Shown here piece after piece: positions 8,449 to 19,291 of a stretch of 64,000 bases of DNA. Source of the stretch: Pseudomonadota bacterium (GTDB lineage: Bacteria; Pseudomonadota; Alphaproteobacteria; Acetobacterales; Acetobacteraceae); contig JAJZSY010000001.1 of assembly GCA_021849425.1 (NCBI GenBank), positions 62,001 to 126,000 on the forward strand, in the 5' to 3' direction. The notes beneath the pieces are model-generated. The model had not been told where the DNA came from. It searched no databases and worked only from the letters and a program-made list of their open reading frames with translations. Both the position numbers and the translations under genes were made by a program. How positions within the stretch are numbered: the first letter of the stretch is position 1; each line of letters opens with the position of its first letter.

Positions 8449-9204
8449 ATGATGACCAGCAGCGTCGCCTCAGTCGCCTACCAGCAGAGCCAGCTGACCG
8501 CCGCCGCCAACGCCGCCGCTGCCGGGATCGGCGGCGCAAGCTCCAGCACGAGCGCCGCCAGCAGCGCGGCCGCGTCCAGCACCGGTGGCAGTTCGACGGC
8601 GAACGCCCTGAGTTCGCTCTCCTCGAACTACAACAACTTCCTGACCATGCTGACCACGCAGTTGCGCAATCAGGACCCCACCAACCCTGTCAGCTCAAGC
8701 CAGTTCACCTCCGAGCTGGTGCAGTTCTCGCAGGTCGAGCAGCAGATCAACACCAACCAGAGCCTGACGCAGTTGCTGCAACTCACCCAGGCGGGCGACC
8801 TTACCCAGGCCAGCGCGATGCTTGGCAGCAAGGTCACCGCAACATCGAGCCAGCTGCCGCTGCAGAACGGCACGGCGACGCTCAACTTCAATGCGCCCAC
8901 ATCCGGCCCGGTGGCGGTCGCGGTTTACAACAGCGCCGGCCAGCAGATTCTCGACAGCGCGATCAACGCCACCGCCGGCAGCAATTCCTGGACCTGGAAC
9001 GGCAAGGACGCGTCCGGCACGCAGATGCCGGACGGTGCCTATAACGTCGCCGTGGTCGAAGGCGGGGCGAATGGCGCCACCACCACCCTCCCCTTCACCA
9101 TCACCGGCACGGCCACCGGCGTGACGAGCAGCGCCAACAGCGTTTCGCTGCAACTCGGCAACGTCGCGATTCCCTTCACAGCTGTCACCAACGTCACGAA
9201 ATGA
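8449..9204 (+). CDS. flgD: Flagellar hook capping protein FlgD
   Basis: The 251-residue protein is the hook assembly cap. After an Ala/Ser-rich N-terminus comes the FlgD signature NNFLTMLTTQLRNQDPTNPVSS with QFTSELVQFSQVEQQINTN (about 62-104). Next is a FlgD Ig-like/Tudor region with TWNGKDASGTQMPDGAY. AAAGGAG precedes two adjacent ATG codons (8449 and 8452); the second has the better spacing, so the true protein may be one residue shorter. It is co-transcribed with fliK and followed by a GC-rich hairpin at 9212-9239. Confidence 0.93.
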   Translation: MMTSSVASVAYQQSQLTAAANAAAAGIGGASSSTSAASSAAASSTGGSSTANALSSLSSNYNNFLTMLTTQLRNQDPTNPVSSSQFTSELVQFSQVEQQINTNQSLTQLLQLTQAGDLTQASAMLGSKVTATSSQLPLQNGTATLNFNAPTSGPVAVAVYNSAGQQILDSAINATAGSNSWTWNGKDASGTQMPDGAYNVAVVEGGANGATTTLPFTITGTATGVTSSANSVSLQLGNVAIPFTAVTNVTK

Positions 9205-9211
9205 GATACGA

Positions 9212-9239
9212 CCGGCCGGGCGGTTCCCCGCCCGACCGG
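9212..9239 (+). terminator. GC-rich hairpin after flgD
   Basis: CCGG-x-CGGGCGG pairs with CCGCCCG-x-CCGG around a TTCC loop, eight bases after the flgD stop. No T-run follows, so it may terminate poorly alone or protect the 3' end. Confidence 0.5.
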
Positions 9240-9490
9240 CGCCAGCCCCCGATCTCCATCCCGCGGGCCAACTCCGTTTTCCCTGACGGGGGAAGCGCCC
9301 TCGCAGGCAGGTCGTGAATATGAATGGGGCCAAGCAAGAGAATCATCCGCTCCGGAAGGATCGGATGCTGCTCAGGTCTCGCGCATTGGTCTTATTGCGT
9401 CATAAATACTGACATAAAAGCCGTCCCCTGTCACCGGAGCACTTTCCGAGCCATCCGGATCGGATTCAGTGCGCTATAATATTGATAAAC

Positions 9491-9539
9491 AAAGCATCTT
9501 TACCCGATCAGATGTCTCCATCTGATCGGTTGATGCTTT
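9491..9539. repeat. Dispersed palindromic repeat, copy A
   Basis: Outer arms AAAGCATC and GATGCTTT enclose inner arms CCGATCAGATG and CATCTGATCGG around a TCTC loop. It is the same family as the copies near 34370, 46243 and 48732-48880. Such near-perfect palindromes fold into a long hairpin and resemble REP-type elements. Confidence 0.8.
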
Positions 9540-9893
9540 CGCAGCACGGCTGAGCCCGTCAGCGCCGCGCTGTATTTCAAAAATCGCATATCACTCCACG
9601 GACAGACGAGCCGGCCACCATGCCCTCACAACGGGCGCGACAGGTCGAGGACTGATTATGGTGGTTTTTCTGCTCCAAATTTTCTAAATCTCTGAAAACA
9701 TGACGTATTTTTATTTTTACAATCAAACGAAAAATAATTCGTATTATTTACCAAAGTGTAAATTATTCTATAAATTGTAAATATAGGATTACAATATTTT
9801 CTTTCTTAATATTTATCTTCTTACAGAATCAAATTGTCCCATCTCTTGTGCATTTAGAGTATTCGTTTATGTAAAACCGAGTGAATTATCTGA

Positions 9894-9914
9894 ATCGAAA
9901 CGAAACGGATAATT
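9894..9914. promoter_or_regulatory. Inverted repeat upstream of OmpR-type regulator
   Basis: AATTATC (9894-9900) and GATAATT (9908-9914) form an inverted repeat about 30 bases before the regulator ATG at 9943. Position and symmetry fit an operator, possibly autoregulatory. The flanking DNA is AT-rich, so chance symmetry is possible. Confidence 0.35.
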
Positions 9915-9942
9915 TTGATTACGAAATAATGAGGATACCTCG

Positions 9943-10767
9943 ATGAACTCGCTCTCCCAGAACGGCAAATTTGATATGGAAATTGATATAAAAAAATACA
10001 ACATATCTCTGTTCTGTGAATCTGAAGATATCAATATCGATTTTCCTGATAATTTATTTAATGTTAATTATTTTGAAATAAAAAATAATATCCAAAATAA
10101 TATCAAAGACAACATAATTGTAAGTGACGTATTTATATTTGTGTTGAACGGTGACAATTTTTCCTCTCTGGCCAGTATAACCGAGATTCGTGACCTGACG
10201 CGTAGGCCGATCATAGTCCTTGTAAAGAATTACAGCGAGGCGGTGGCTGTGACCCTGTTCCGGATCGGCGCCGACGAGGTTCTCGATGCCTCGATCGGCA
10301 TGCACGATCTGGAAATCCGCATCGGCAACATGGTCAGACGGCAGGCCAAACATGCCCCCAGAGACATGGAAACGCCCAGCGTCGCGATTGCGGATTTCCT
10401 GTTTCTCAACATCCGCAACCGTGCGGTGCTCCATGAAATTTTCACGCCCTATGAGCTGATGGCGCTCAGCCTCCTCGTGCGCAATGCCGACAAGATTCTG
10501 TCACGCGGCGACATGGCCTCAGCCATCAAGGGCCGAGCCGTCGGCTACAACGATCGCAGCATCGACAACCTCATGTCGCGTATCCGCAAGAAACTCCGCA
10601 ACCTTGGTCTTGAGAAATACAAGATCCGCAGTTTCAATTCCGTTGGCTATCACTTCATCTCCGGCGGCGAAAACTTCATCGCCGATCTCGACAACGCGCT
10701 GCAAACCCAGATTTACGCGGGCATGAATCCCCACGACCCCGAAACACCATCATCGGATACCGACTGA
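9943..10767 (+). CDS. Orphan OmpR/PhoB-type transcriptional regulator with degenerate receiver
   Basis: The product has 274 residues. Residues about 145-237 form a winged-helix DNA-binding domain of the OmpR/PhoB type (FTPYELMALSLLVRNADKILSRGDM, YNDRSIDNLMSRIRKKL, then VGYHF). The N-terminal 130 residues have a receiver-like layout ending LTRRPIIVLVKNYSEA and RIGADEVLD. However, the expected phospho-acceptor Asp strand reads VFIFVLNGDNF and the conserved Lys-Pro is missing, so phosphorylation is unlikely. AGGA lies before the ATG. Codons for residues 1-80 are AT-rich while the rest are normal high-GC, so the gene looks like a mosaic. No histidine kinase is adjacent. Its place between the flagellar cluster and a glycosyltransferase suggests control of motility or a surface glycan, but nothing proves that. 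Confidence 0.75.
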   Translation: MNSLSQNGKFDMEIDIKKYNISLFCESEDINIDFPDNLFNVNYFEIKNNIQNNIKDNIIVSDVFIFVLNGDNFSSLASITEIRDLTRRPIIVLVKNYSEAVAVTLFRIGADEVLDASIGMHDLEIRIGNMVRRQAKHAPRDMETPSVAIADFLFLNIRNRAVLHEIFTPYELMALSLLVRNADKILSRGDMASAIKGRAVGYNDRSIDNLMSRIRKKLRNLGLEKYKIRSFNSVGYHFISGGENFIADLDNALQTQIYAGMNPHDPETPSSDTD

Positions 10768-11136
10768 TAATCACGCCCCACGTTTGCGAACAGCAAAGAG
10801 GCGGCCTCCGCGCGGATGACGGATCGCGCGCGGAGGTCTGCACGTTCTCGCCGTGCATCTCCGCCGGGGCACATTGTCAGCCCCCAGGCCGATGGGAGAG
10901 CGATTGTCCTCATCAGCGACCCTGCAAAGCAGAATTATTTTTTAGATTTTATTGAAACAATTTGAATAATAAATAAAATTGTAATCAATCAAATATATTT
11001 TATCTATTTCATATAATACATATGATATTTTTTATATAGATAGTGAATTTATTCCTTCGTTCACCCGATATTCAAACTTGTATTATGTATTTTCATATTT
11101 TATCGGTCATGCGTTCAGACCACAGGAACCTGACAG
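10768..11136. other. Intergenic region with AT-rich core
   Basis: Apart from the hairpin at 10805-10836, the segment from about 10930 to 11108 is very AT-rich, unlike flanking DNA. It probably contains the promoter of the 11137-14479 chain. No convincing -35/-10 pair could be picked among the many A/T runs. Confidence 0.5.
10805..10836 (+). terminator. Hairpin after the OmpR-type regulator
   Basis: CCTCCGCGCG (10805-10814) and CGCGCGGAGG (10827-10836) form a ten-pair stem with a 12-base loop, 37 bases after the stop. No T-run follows, so it is a candidate terminator or 3' stabiliser only. Confidence 0.5.
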
Positions 11137-11193
11137 ATGAACAAAGATTGCACATCGCCCGGCTTCCGCAGAACTCCCGTTATCAACCCATGA
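11137..11193 (+). CDS. Possible 18-residue leader ORF
   Basis: A short frame encodes MNKDCTSPGFRRTPVINP and stops at TGA 11191-11193, overlapping the next ATG as ATGA. AGGA lies nine bases before its ATG, whereas the next gene has no ribosome site of its own. The arrangement fits a leader peptide that delivers ribosomes to the downstream start. The ORF is tiny and could be chance. Confidence 0.35.
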   Translation: MNKDCTSPGFRRTPVINP

Positions 11194-11513
11194 TCAAGAA
11201 GAGCCATGCGAGGCGGATCGCCGGTTCCTGCCTCAACCGGCTTGCCGATCTGGTTCGTCCCCATCAGCGGTTGCGGCGTCTGGCGCTGGCCTGCCTGCAC
11301 GCCACCCCCTGGCTCGACAGGTGGCAGCGCAGTCTCCGCCATCAATCGCTGGCCGGCGCCGCCGGCGAACGGGTAATCGGCAAGCCCCGACGGCCGCGCC
11401 CCACGATCCGGGCCAGGCAGTTCCACCATCGCCGCGATCTCGCAAACCTCAGCGCCACGGCCGGACGACTGTATCTGCAAATGCTGCGCGCCAGCGCCAA
11501 CCGGCAGGGCTGA
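11190..11513 (+). CDS. Small basic protein upstream of glycosyltransferase
   Basis: From the ATG at 11190 the product is 107 residues, very rich in Arg and His, with no membrane segment or recognised domain. The C-terminal part (LSATAGRLYLQMLRA) loosely resembles tails seen at the ends of some bacterial glycosyltransferases. The stop overlaps the next gene's ATG as TGATG, and its own start overlaps the short ORF before it. The frame also extends upstream to ATG 11109 without a ribosome site. High GC in third positions supports coding. Function is unknown; coupling suggests it is made together with the glycosyltransferase. Confidence 0.5.
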   Translation: MIKKSHARRIAGSCLNRLADLVRPHQRLRRLALACLHATPWLDRWQRSLRHQSLAGAAGERVIGKPRRPRPTIRARQFHHRRDLANLSATAGRLYLQMLRASANRQG

Positions 11514-14479
11514 TGCGCCTCGTCATCGATGTTCAGGGCGCGCAGACCAAAGGCAGCGCGACACGCGGCATCGGCCGCTATACCCTGGCTCTGACACAGG
11601 CGATCGCCCGGCTGCGCGGCAACCACGAAATCATCGTCGTCGCCAGCGATGCCTTCCCCGAGAGTCTCGCCCGGCTGCGCAACGGCATCGCCGATCTGCT
11701 GCCACCGGGCTGCTTCCGGGTCTGGCAGTGCCCACGGGGTCTGAGCCCGCATACCCCGGCCGGACTCGCCCGCAGGCGGGCCGCCGAAATGGTCAGGGAA
11801 GCTTTCCTCGCCGCGCTCAGGCCTGACGCGATCCTGATCTGCAGCCTGTTCGAAGGCGGCGACGATGATTGCGTCGCCAGCATCGGCATGCTGCACGACA
11901 TCCCCACCGCGGTGGTGCTCTACGACCTGATCCCGCTCATCCACCGTGAAATCTACCTCTCGCCCTGCCCCGCACGGGAAGCCTGGTACGAGGCGCAGCT
12001 CGCGCATCTCCGGCGTGCCGATCTCGTGCTCGGCATTTCCGGCTCGACCTGCCGCGAGGCCGAAACCATGCTCGGCCTGCCGGCGTCGCGCATCGCCGCC
12101 ATCGGCGCCGCCGCCGACAAGGCGTTCCACCGCGAGGCGCTGCCGGCGGATGCGGTGCAGGCGGTCCGCTCCCGGCACGGGCTTCGCGAGCGCTTCGTGA
12201 TGTATACCGGCGGCATCGACCACCGGAAGATCCTCGATCGGCTGGTCGCCGCCTTCGCCCGCCTGCCGGCGCACCTGCGCGCGGCGCACCAGCTCGTTAT
12301 TGTCTGCGCCGCCGACGCCGCGGCGCGCGAGCGGCTGCAAACCCTCGCCCGGCGGGAAGGGCTGGGGCCGGCCGATCTGGTGCTGCCCGGCTTTGTCCCG
12401 GAAGACGAGCTGATCGCGCTCTACCAGGCCTGCACCCTCTTCGTGTTCCCGAGCTGGCACGAGGGCTTCGGCCTGCCGGCGCTTGAAGCCATGGCCTGCG
12501 GCGCGCCGGTGATCGCCAGCAACACATCGAGCTTGCCCGAAGTCGTCGGGTGCGACGACGCGCTGTTCGACCCGATGGAGACCGGGGCAATCGCGGCGAA
12601 ACTCGAACAGGCGCTCGACGATGAGCCGTTCCGCCGCCGCCTTGCCGCGCACGGACTTCGCCAGGCGACGACCTTCTCGTGGCACGCCACCGCCCGTCGC
12701 GCGCTCGATGCCATCGACGCCCTGCCACGCCGCCAGCTGGCTCCGGCGCCCACGCCACAGCGCCCGCGCCTCGCCTATGTCTCGCCGCTCCCGCCCGAGC
12801 GCAGCGGCATCAGCGAGTACAGCGCCGAACTCCTGCCCGAACTCGCCCGGTTCTACGAGATCGAACTGATCGTCCGGCAGGACGAGGTTCTGCCCGCGTG
12901 GCTCGGCACCCAGTTTCCCATTCGCACGCCGGATACGCTGCGCGAGACCCCTGCCCGCTACGATCGCGTGCTGTATCATGTCGGCAATTCCGCCTTCCAC
13001 GAGCACATGTTCGACCTGCTGGCCGAAGTGCCGGGCGTCGTCGTGCTGCACGACGTCTGTCTCTCCGGCGTCATGCGGTGGATGGAGGACAACCGGCAGA
13101 GCGCCGGATTCTTCGCCCGCGCGCTCTATCGTAGCCACGGCTATGCCGCCGTCGCGCGCGGCACGCGCGACGGCGGCGAGGGACTCGCCCCCTACGCCTG
13201 CAATCTCGACGTGCTCGAAAACGCGGTGGGGGTCATCGTCCACAGCGCCGGCGCGGCGCGGCTGGCCGCGGAGATCCACGGCCCGGCGATGGTGCGCGAC
13301 TGGCAGGTGATCCCGCTGCTGCGCACCCCAGCGCCACCGATCCCGCGCGGCGCGGCGCGGGCAAGGCTTGGCCTGCCCGCCTCGGCCCTGCTCACCTGCA
13401 GCTTCGGTATCCTGGCGGAAACCAAGCTGAACCACGCCCTGCTCGATGCCTGGCTCGCCAGCGGGCTGGCCGAAAACCCCGACGCCCTGCTCGTCTTCGT
13501 CGGCGAATCGAGCAGCGATGCCTACACCGCCGCCCTGCTCGACCGCATCGCCGGCAGCCCCGCTGCCGGGCGTATCGCGATCACCGGATGGACCGACGCC
13601 GCCACCTATCGCGACTATCTCGCCGCCGCGGACATCGCGGTGCAGCTGCGCGCCGCCTCGCGCGGGGAAACCTCCGCCGCGGTGCTCGACTGTCTGAACA
13701 GCGGCATTGCCACCATCGTCAACGCCAACGGATCGATGGCCGAACTCGATGAGAGCATCGCCGTGAAGCTGCCGGAGGATTTCGAACCGGCAAGTCTGGC
13801 CGCCGCCCTCGAACGCCTCGCCGCCGACACCGCGGCACGGCAGGCACTCGGCGGCCATGCGCGCGACCATGTCCGTCACCACCACGCACCTCGCGCCTGC
13901 GCCGAGGCCTATCATCAGGCGATCGAGACGGCATGGCGGCGGGCGCTGATGTCGGTCCAGGGGGCGATCGCGCGGATCGGCCAGCTCGCCCCCCCGTTAT
14001 CGCGGGCCGAACTCGGCGAGGCCGCCGCATGCCTCGCGCAGAACCGCGAACACGGCGGACTGCGTCAGCTGCTCGTTGAAATCCCGCCCGAACCCGGGCC
14101 CGACGCCGCCCAGCGCAGCCTGCTGGCCAGGCTGCTGCGCGCGCCGCCAGCGGGATTCCGGGTCGAGCCGATCCGCTTCGAGGCGGCGTCCTGCCGCTAC
14201 GCGAGATGCTGGACGATGGAGCTGCTCGACCTGCCCCGCGCCGGCTTCACCGATGATCACGTCGAGGCGCATGATGGCGATATCGTGCTGTCGCTGCCCG
14301 CAGGGCACGCGATGCAGGAGACACGGGACGCATTCACCCGCCGCTGGCAGGCCCTTGGCATCCGGTTCGGCCAATTCGACGATTACATCCGATCGGATGA
14401 TGCTCCCTACGCTGCCCCGCGCTGTCCGCCGCAGCGCCTCAGCCCCGCGGCGCGGCCGCGCGCGCAAGCCGGTCGTTGA
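11513..14479 (+). CDS. Two-domain family 4 glycosyltransferase
   Basis: The 988-residue protein contains two GT-B units. The first (about 1-395) begins MRLVIDVQGAQT and carries the GT4 donor-site motif HEGFGLPALEAMACGAPV near 316. The second starts near 417 (RPRLAYVSPLPPERSGISEYS) and has a weaker donor site, RGETSAAVLDCLNSG, near 717. The last 170 residues match nothing I recognise. Tandem GT4 proteins build short sugar chains on LPS, capsule or flagellin from nucleotide sugars in the cytoplasm. The start overlaps the upstream stop as TGATG. The 3' end contains a half-copy of the dispersed repeat (14386-14405) and runs 41 bases into the 3' end of the convergent tsaC gene. Proximity to flagellin makes flagellin glycosylation one option. 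Confidence 0.85.
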   Translation: MRLVIDVQGAQTKGSATRGIGRYTLALTQAIARLRGNHEIIVVASDAFPESLARLRNGIADLLPPGCFRVWQCPRGLSPHTPAGLARRRAAEMVREAFLAALRPDAILICSLFEGGDDDCVASIGMLHDIPTAVVLYDLIPLIHREIYLSPCPAREAWYEAQLAHLRRADLVLGISGSTCREAETMLGLPASRIAAIGAAADKAFHREALPADAVQAVRSRHGLRERFVMYTGGIDHRKILDRLVAAFARLPAHLRAAHQLVIVCAADAAARERLQTLARREGLGPADLVLPGFVPEDELIALYQACTLFVFPSWHEGFGLPALEAMACGAPVIASNTSSLPEVVGCDDALFDPMETGAIAAKLEQALDDEPFRRRLAAHGLRQATTFSWHATARRALDAIDALPRRQLAPAPTPQRPRLAYVSPLPPERSGISEYSAELLPELARFYEIELIVRQDEVLPAWLGTQFPIRTPDTLRETPARYDRVLYHVGNSAFHEHMFDLLAEVPGVVVLHDVCLSGVMRWMEDNRQSAGFFARALYRSHGYAAVARGTRDGGEGLAPYACNLDVLENAVGVIVHSAGAARLAAEIHGPAMVRDWQVIPLLRTPAPPIPRGAARARLGLPASALLTCSFGILAETKLNHALLDAWLASGLAENPDALLVFVGESSSDAYTAALLDRIAGSPAAGRIAITGWTDAATYRDYLAAADIAVQLRAASRGETSAAVLDCLNSGIATIVNANGSMAELDESIAVKLPEDFEPASLAAALERLAADTAARQALGGHARDHVRHHHAPRACAEAYHQAIETAWRRALMSVQGAIARIGQLAPPLSRAELGEAAACLAQNREHGGLRQLLVEIPPEPGPDAAQRSLLARLLRAPPAGFRVEPIRFEAASCRYARCWTMELLDLPRAGFTDDHVEAHDGDIVLSLPAGHAMQETRDAFTRRWQALGIRFGQFDDYIRSDDAPYAAPRCPPQRLSPAARPRAQAGR
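14386..14405 (-). repeat. Half-copy of dispersed repeat inside the glycosyltransferase gene
   Basis: The minus strand reads AGCATCATCCGATCGGATG with one extra flanking base. This equals the left half of the copy at 34370. It encodes IRSDDA near the glycosyltransferase C-terminus, so the tail may derive from a repeat insertion. Confidence 0.6.
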
Positions 14480-15407
14480 TCGCAACGCCAAGCCCCCGCA
14501 AAGGCACCCGCGCCACCGCGATGCGCCGAAGCCCGGCGGCGATCGCGGTATCGTCCAGCTCATGCAGAGCATCGAACAGCCGGGCGGCGGCCTCGACCAG
14601 ATCGCCCGCCGGCGAGAGATTGAGCCTGACCGCGGCTGCACCACCCGGCTCCGGCCCGAAACCGAGCCAGGCCTCTTCCGCCTCCGGCGTCTCGGCATCG
14701 AGGCGCAGCGGCAACACCGGCGCGTAGTGCGACGCCAGCATTCCCGGCGCCTTCACGTCTCCCCCCGTCCCGCTTGCGAGATCGATCGGGCCAAGCACCG
14801 CTTCCAACGCCTCGCGGGACACGCCGCCGGGGCGGAGAATGGCGGCACGCGGTCCGGTGAGGTCGAGAATGGTGGACTCAAGCCCAACACCGCAGGCTCC
14901 GGACTCCAGAATCCCGGCAATCCGCCCCTCCAGCCCGGCGAGAACATGCGCAGGGCGCGTCGGGCTCAGCCGGCCGGACAGATTGGCCGAAGGCGCCGCC
15001 ACCGGCCGGCCGGTGGCGGCAAGCAGGGCGCGCGCCACCGGATGGTCGGGCACCCGAACGGCGAGGCTGTCGAGCCCGGCAGTGGCGAGGGCGGCGATGT
15101 CGCTCTCGTCGCGGCGCGGCAGAACCAGGGTCAGCGGCCCCGGCCAGAACGAAGCCGCCGCCCGCGCCGCCCGCGCATCCGCCAGCGCATGGCGGAACGC
15201 CGCATCGGCGTCGGGCAAGTGACTGATCAGCGGGTTGAAGCGCGGCCGGCCCTTGGCCTCGTAGATCGCGGCGACCGCGCTGGCATTGGTGGCGTCCGCC
15301 CCCAGTCCATAGACGGTCTCGGTGGCGAACGCGACGAGTTGGCCGGCGGCCAGCAGCGCCGCGGCCCGGGCGATTCCGGCCGCATCCGCGGCAAGGCGCT
15401 CGGTCAT
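14439..15407 (-). CDS. tsaC: L-threonylcarbamoyladenylate synthase (TsaC/Sua5 type)
   Basis: The enzyme makes threonylcarbamoyl-AMP from threonine, bicarbonate and ATP for the t6A37 modification of ANN-decoding tRNAs. At 322 residues it has the long Sua5 form: a YrdC domain (about 1-200, with LVAFATETVYGLGADA, KGRPRFNPLI and PSANLSGRLSPT) followed by a Sua5 domain starting after KAPGMLASHYAP. The ATG overlaps the rbfA stop by four bases (ATGA type). It is therefore the last gene of the rimP-nusA-infB operon, a position often held by truB elsewhere. The 3' end overlaps the convergent glycosyltransferase gene. Confidence 0.93.
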   Translation of the reverse strand: MTERLAADAAGIARAAALLAAGQLVAFATETVYGLGADATNASAVAAIYEAKGRPRFNPLISHLPDADAAFRHALADARAARAAASFWPGPLTLVLPRRDESDIAALATAGLDSLAVRVPDHPVARALLAATGRPVAAPSANLSGRLSPTRPAHVLAGLEGRIAGILESGACGVGLESTILDLTGPRAAILRPGGVSREALEAVLGPIDLASGTGGDVKAPGMLASHYAPVLPLRLDAETPEAEEAWLGFGPEPGGAAAVRLNLSPAGDLVEAAARLFDALHELDDTAIAAGLRRIAVARVPLRGLGVAINDRLARAAAPRG

Positions 15408-15795
15408 TCCTCGTCCGGCTTCAGCAGGTCTCTGGCGACTTCCGGCCGGTGCAGCAACTGGTTGATCCGCGTCGCCTCATCCAGCGCGTGATCGGGCTGG
15501 AAATGCAGCTCGGGGACGAATTTCATCCGCAACCCGTGGCCGATCGCGCCGCGCAGATACGGGCCGACGCGCCGCAGCGCCGGCAGATAGCGCTCGATAT
15601 CCGCGGCGCCGAGCCGGGAGACGAACACCGTCGCGTGCTTGAGGTCCGGGCTCATCCGCACCTCGGCTACCGTGACATGCACGCCCGCAAGGTCGGGATC
15701 GCGGAACTCGGTGCGAGCGAACAGTTCGGCAAGCCGGTGGCGGAGATCCTCCGCCACCCGGCGCTGCCGTTGCGAGGGCCCCTCGGCGCCGCCCT

Positions 15796-18477
<2,682 letters not shown>

Positions 18478-18532
18478 TCAATCCGGTCCGTAATCAATTC
18501 TGTGTCTTCATCAGCATCTTGTCGGCGGGCGG

Positions 18533-19291
18533 TCAGATCTGCCGGCCACCCCGGTCGGTCTTCTCTCTGCCCGCTCCCTGCGGCGGTTGCAATCGCAAGG
18601 CCGCAGGTTCGGTATCGGTCACCCCCGCCAGCCGGACGGAGTCGGCCTCGATCTGGACGGCGAGCCGTCCCGGCCCGATCGCCACGTGCACCGAGCGTTC
18701 CCGCCCGAACACCGCCCCGAGCCGCGCCGCGTCCAGCGGCCGCACCACCCTGGTTTCGCGGCGCTGGACCAGCCGTTCCTGCTCGGCCAGGCTGCCATCG
18801 GACGCCTCGACCAGCAGGGCGCACTGCCCGGCGGCAATCTTTTCCTTCGCCTTCTCGAAACCGCACACGGCCTGACCGGCGCGGCGCGCCAGCCCGAGAC
18901 GTTCGGCAATCCGCTGTTCCAGCGTGCTGGCCACGATTTCCGCCAAGCCAGACGGTGCCACCAGACGCCGCCCCGCCGCGCGGGAGAATGCGTTGGCCTT
19001 CACCGCCTTGTCTATCACATCCCGGCGCGCACTCAACCACAGCCCGCGACCGGGCAGGGTTGCAGCGGCGTCGAAAACCAGCGCATCCGACGCCAGCGCC
19101 TCCGGGGGCGCGACGAATCGCAGCATCGTCTCCCGCGGCAGGCGCGCGCGCGTCACCAGGCAGCGGCGCAGGGGCCCGTCCTCGGCCGCGTCGTCTTCCG
19201 CAAGCCCGGCCAGTGTGTCGGGATCAGCCAGCGTCCTGCTCTCCCTCGAACCAGTGGGCGCGCGCCGCCATGATGACGGCGTTCGCCGCAT
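18533..19291 (-). CDS. ylxR: YlxR (DUF448) and L7Ae-like RNA-binding protein
   Basis: The product, up to 252 residues, joins an N-terminal YlxR domain (RRCLVTRARLPRETMLRFV and GRGLWLSARRDVIDKAVKANAF) to a C-terminal L7Ae/L30e-like fold (LGLARRAGQAVCGFEKAKEKIAAGQ). Such proteins sit between nusA and infB and bind RNA. The only ATG at the 5' end (19291) lies 68 bases inside nusA and adds about 20 basic residues not typical of the family. A CTG overlapping the nusA stop, preceded by AGG, could be the real start. The gene itself is certain; the start is not. Confidence 0.88.
   Translation of the reverse strand: MRRTPSSWRRAPTGSRESRTLADPDTLAGLAEDDAAEDGPLRRCLVTRARLPRETMLRFVAPPEALASDALVFDAAATLPGRGLWLSARRDVIDKAVKANAFSRAAGRRLVAPSGLAEIVASTLEQRIAERLGLARRAGQAVCGFEKAKEKIAAGQCALLVEASDGSLAEQERLVQRRETRVVRPLDAARLGAVFGRERSVHVAIGPGRLAVQIEADSVRLAGVTDTEPAALRLQPPQGAGREKTDRGGRQI

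Larger units (their letters stand above)
9205..9942. other. Long intergenic region, AT-rich in its right half
   Basis: This 738-base gap holds the flgD hairpin, one copy of the dispersed palindromic repeat (9491-9539) and, from about 9660, strongly AT-rich sequence unlike the surrounding chromosome. An inverted repeat (9894-9914) lies just before the regulator gene. No convincing reading frame or RNA gene was found. Confidence 0.6.

Noticed and set aside
85-9859. Exact 17-base match CTCTTGTGCATTTAGAG at 85-101 and 9843-9859
   Set aside because: The first lies in a conserved coding stretch of the DUF1217 gene and the second in AT-rich non-coding DNA. With no longer match around them, chance is the simplest explanation.
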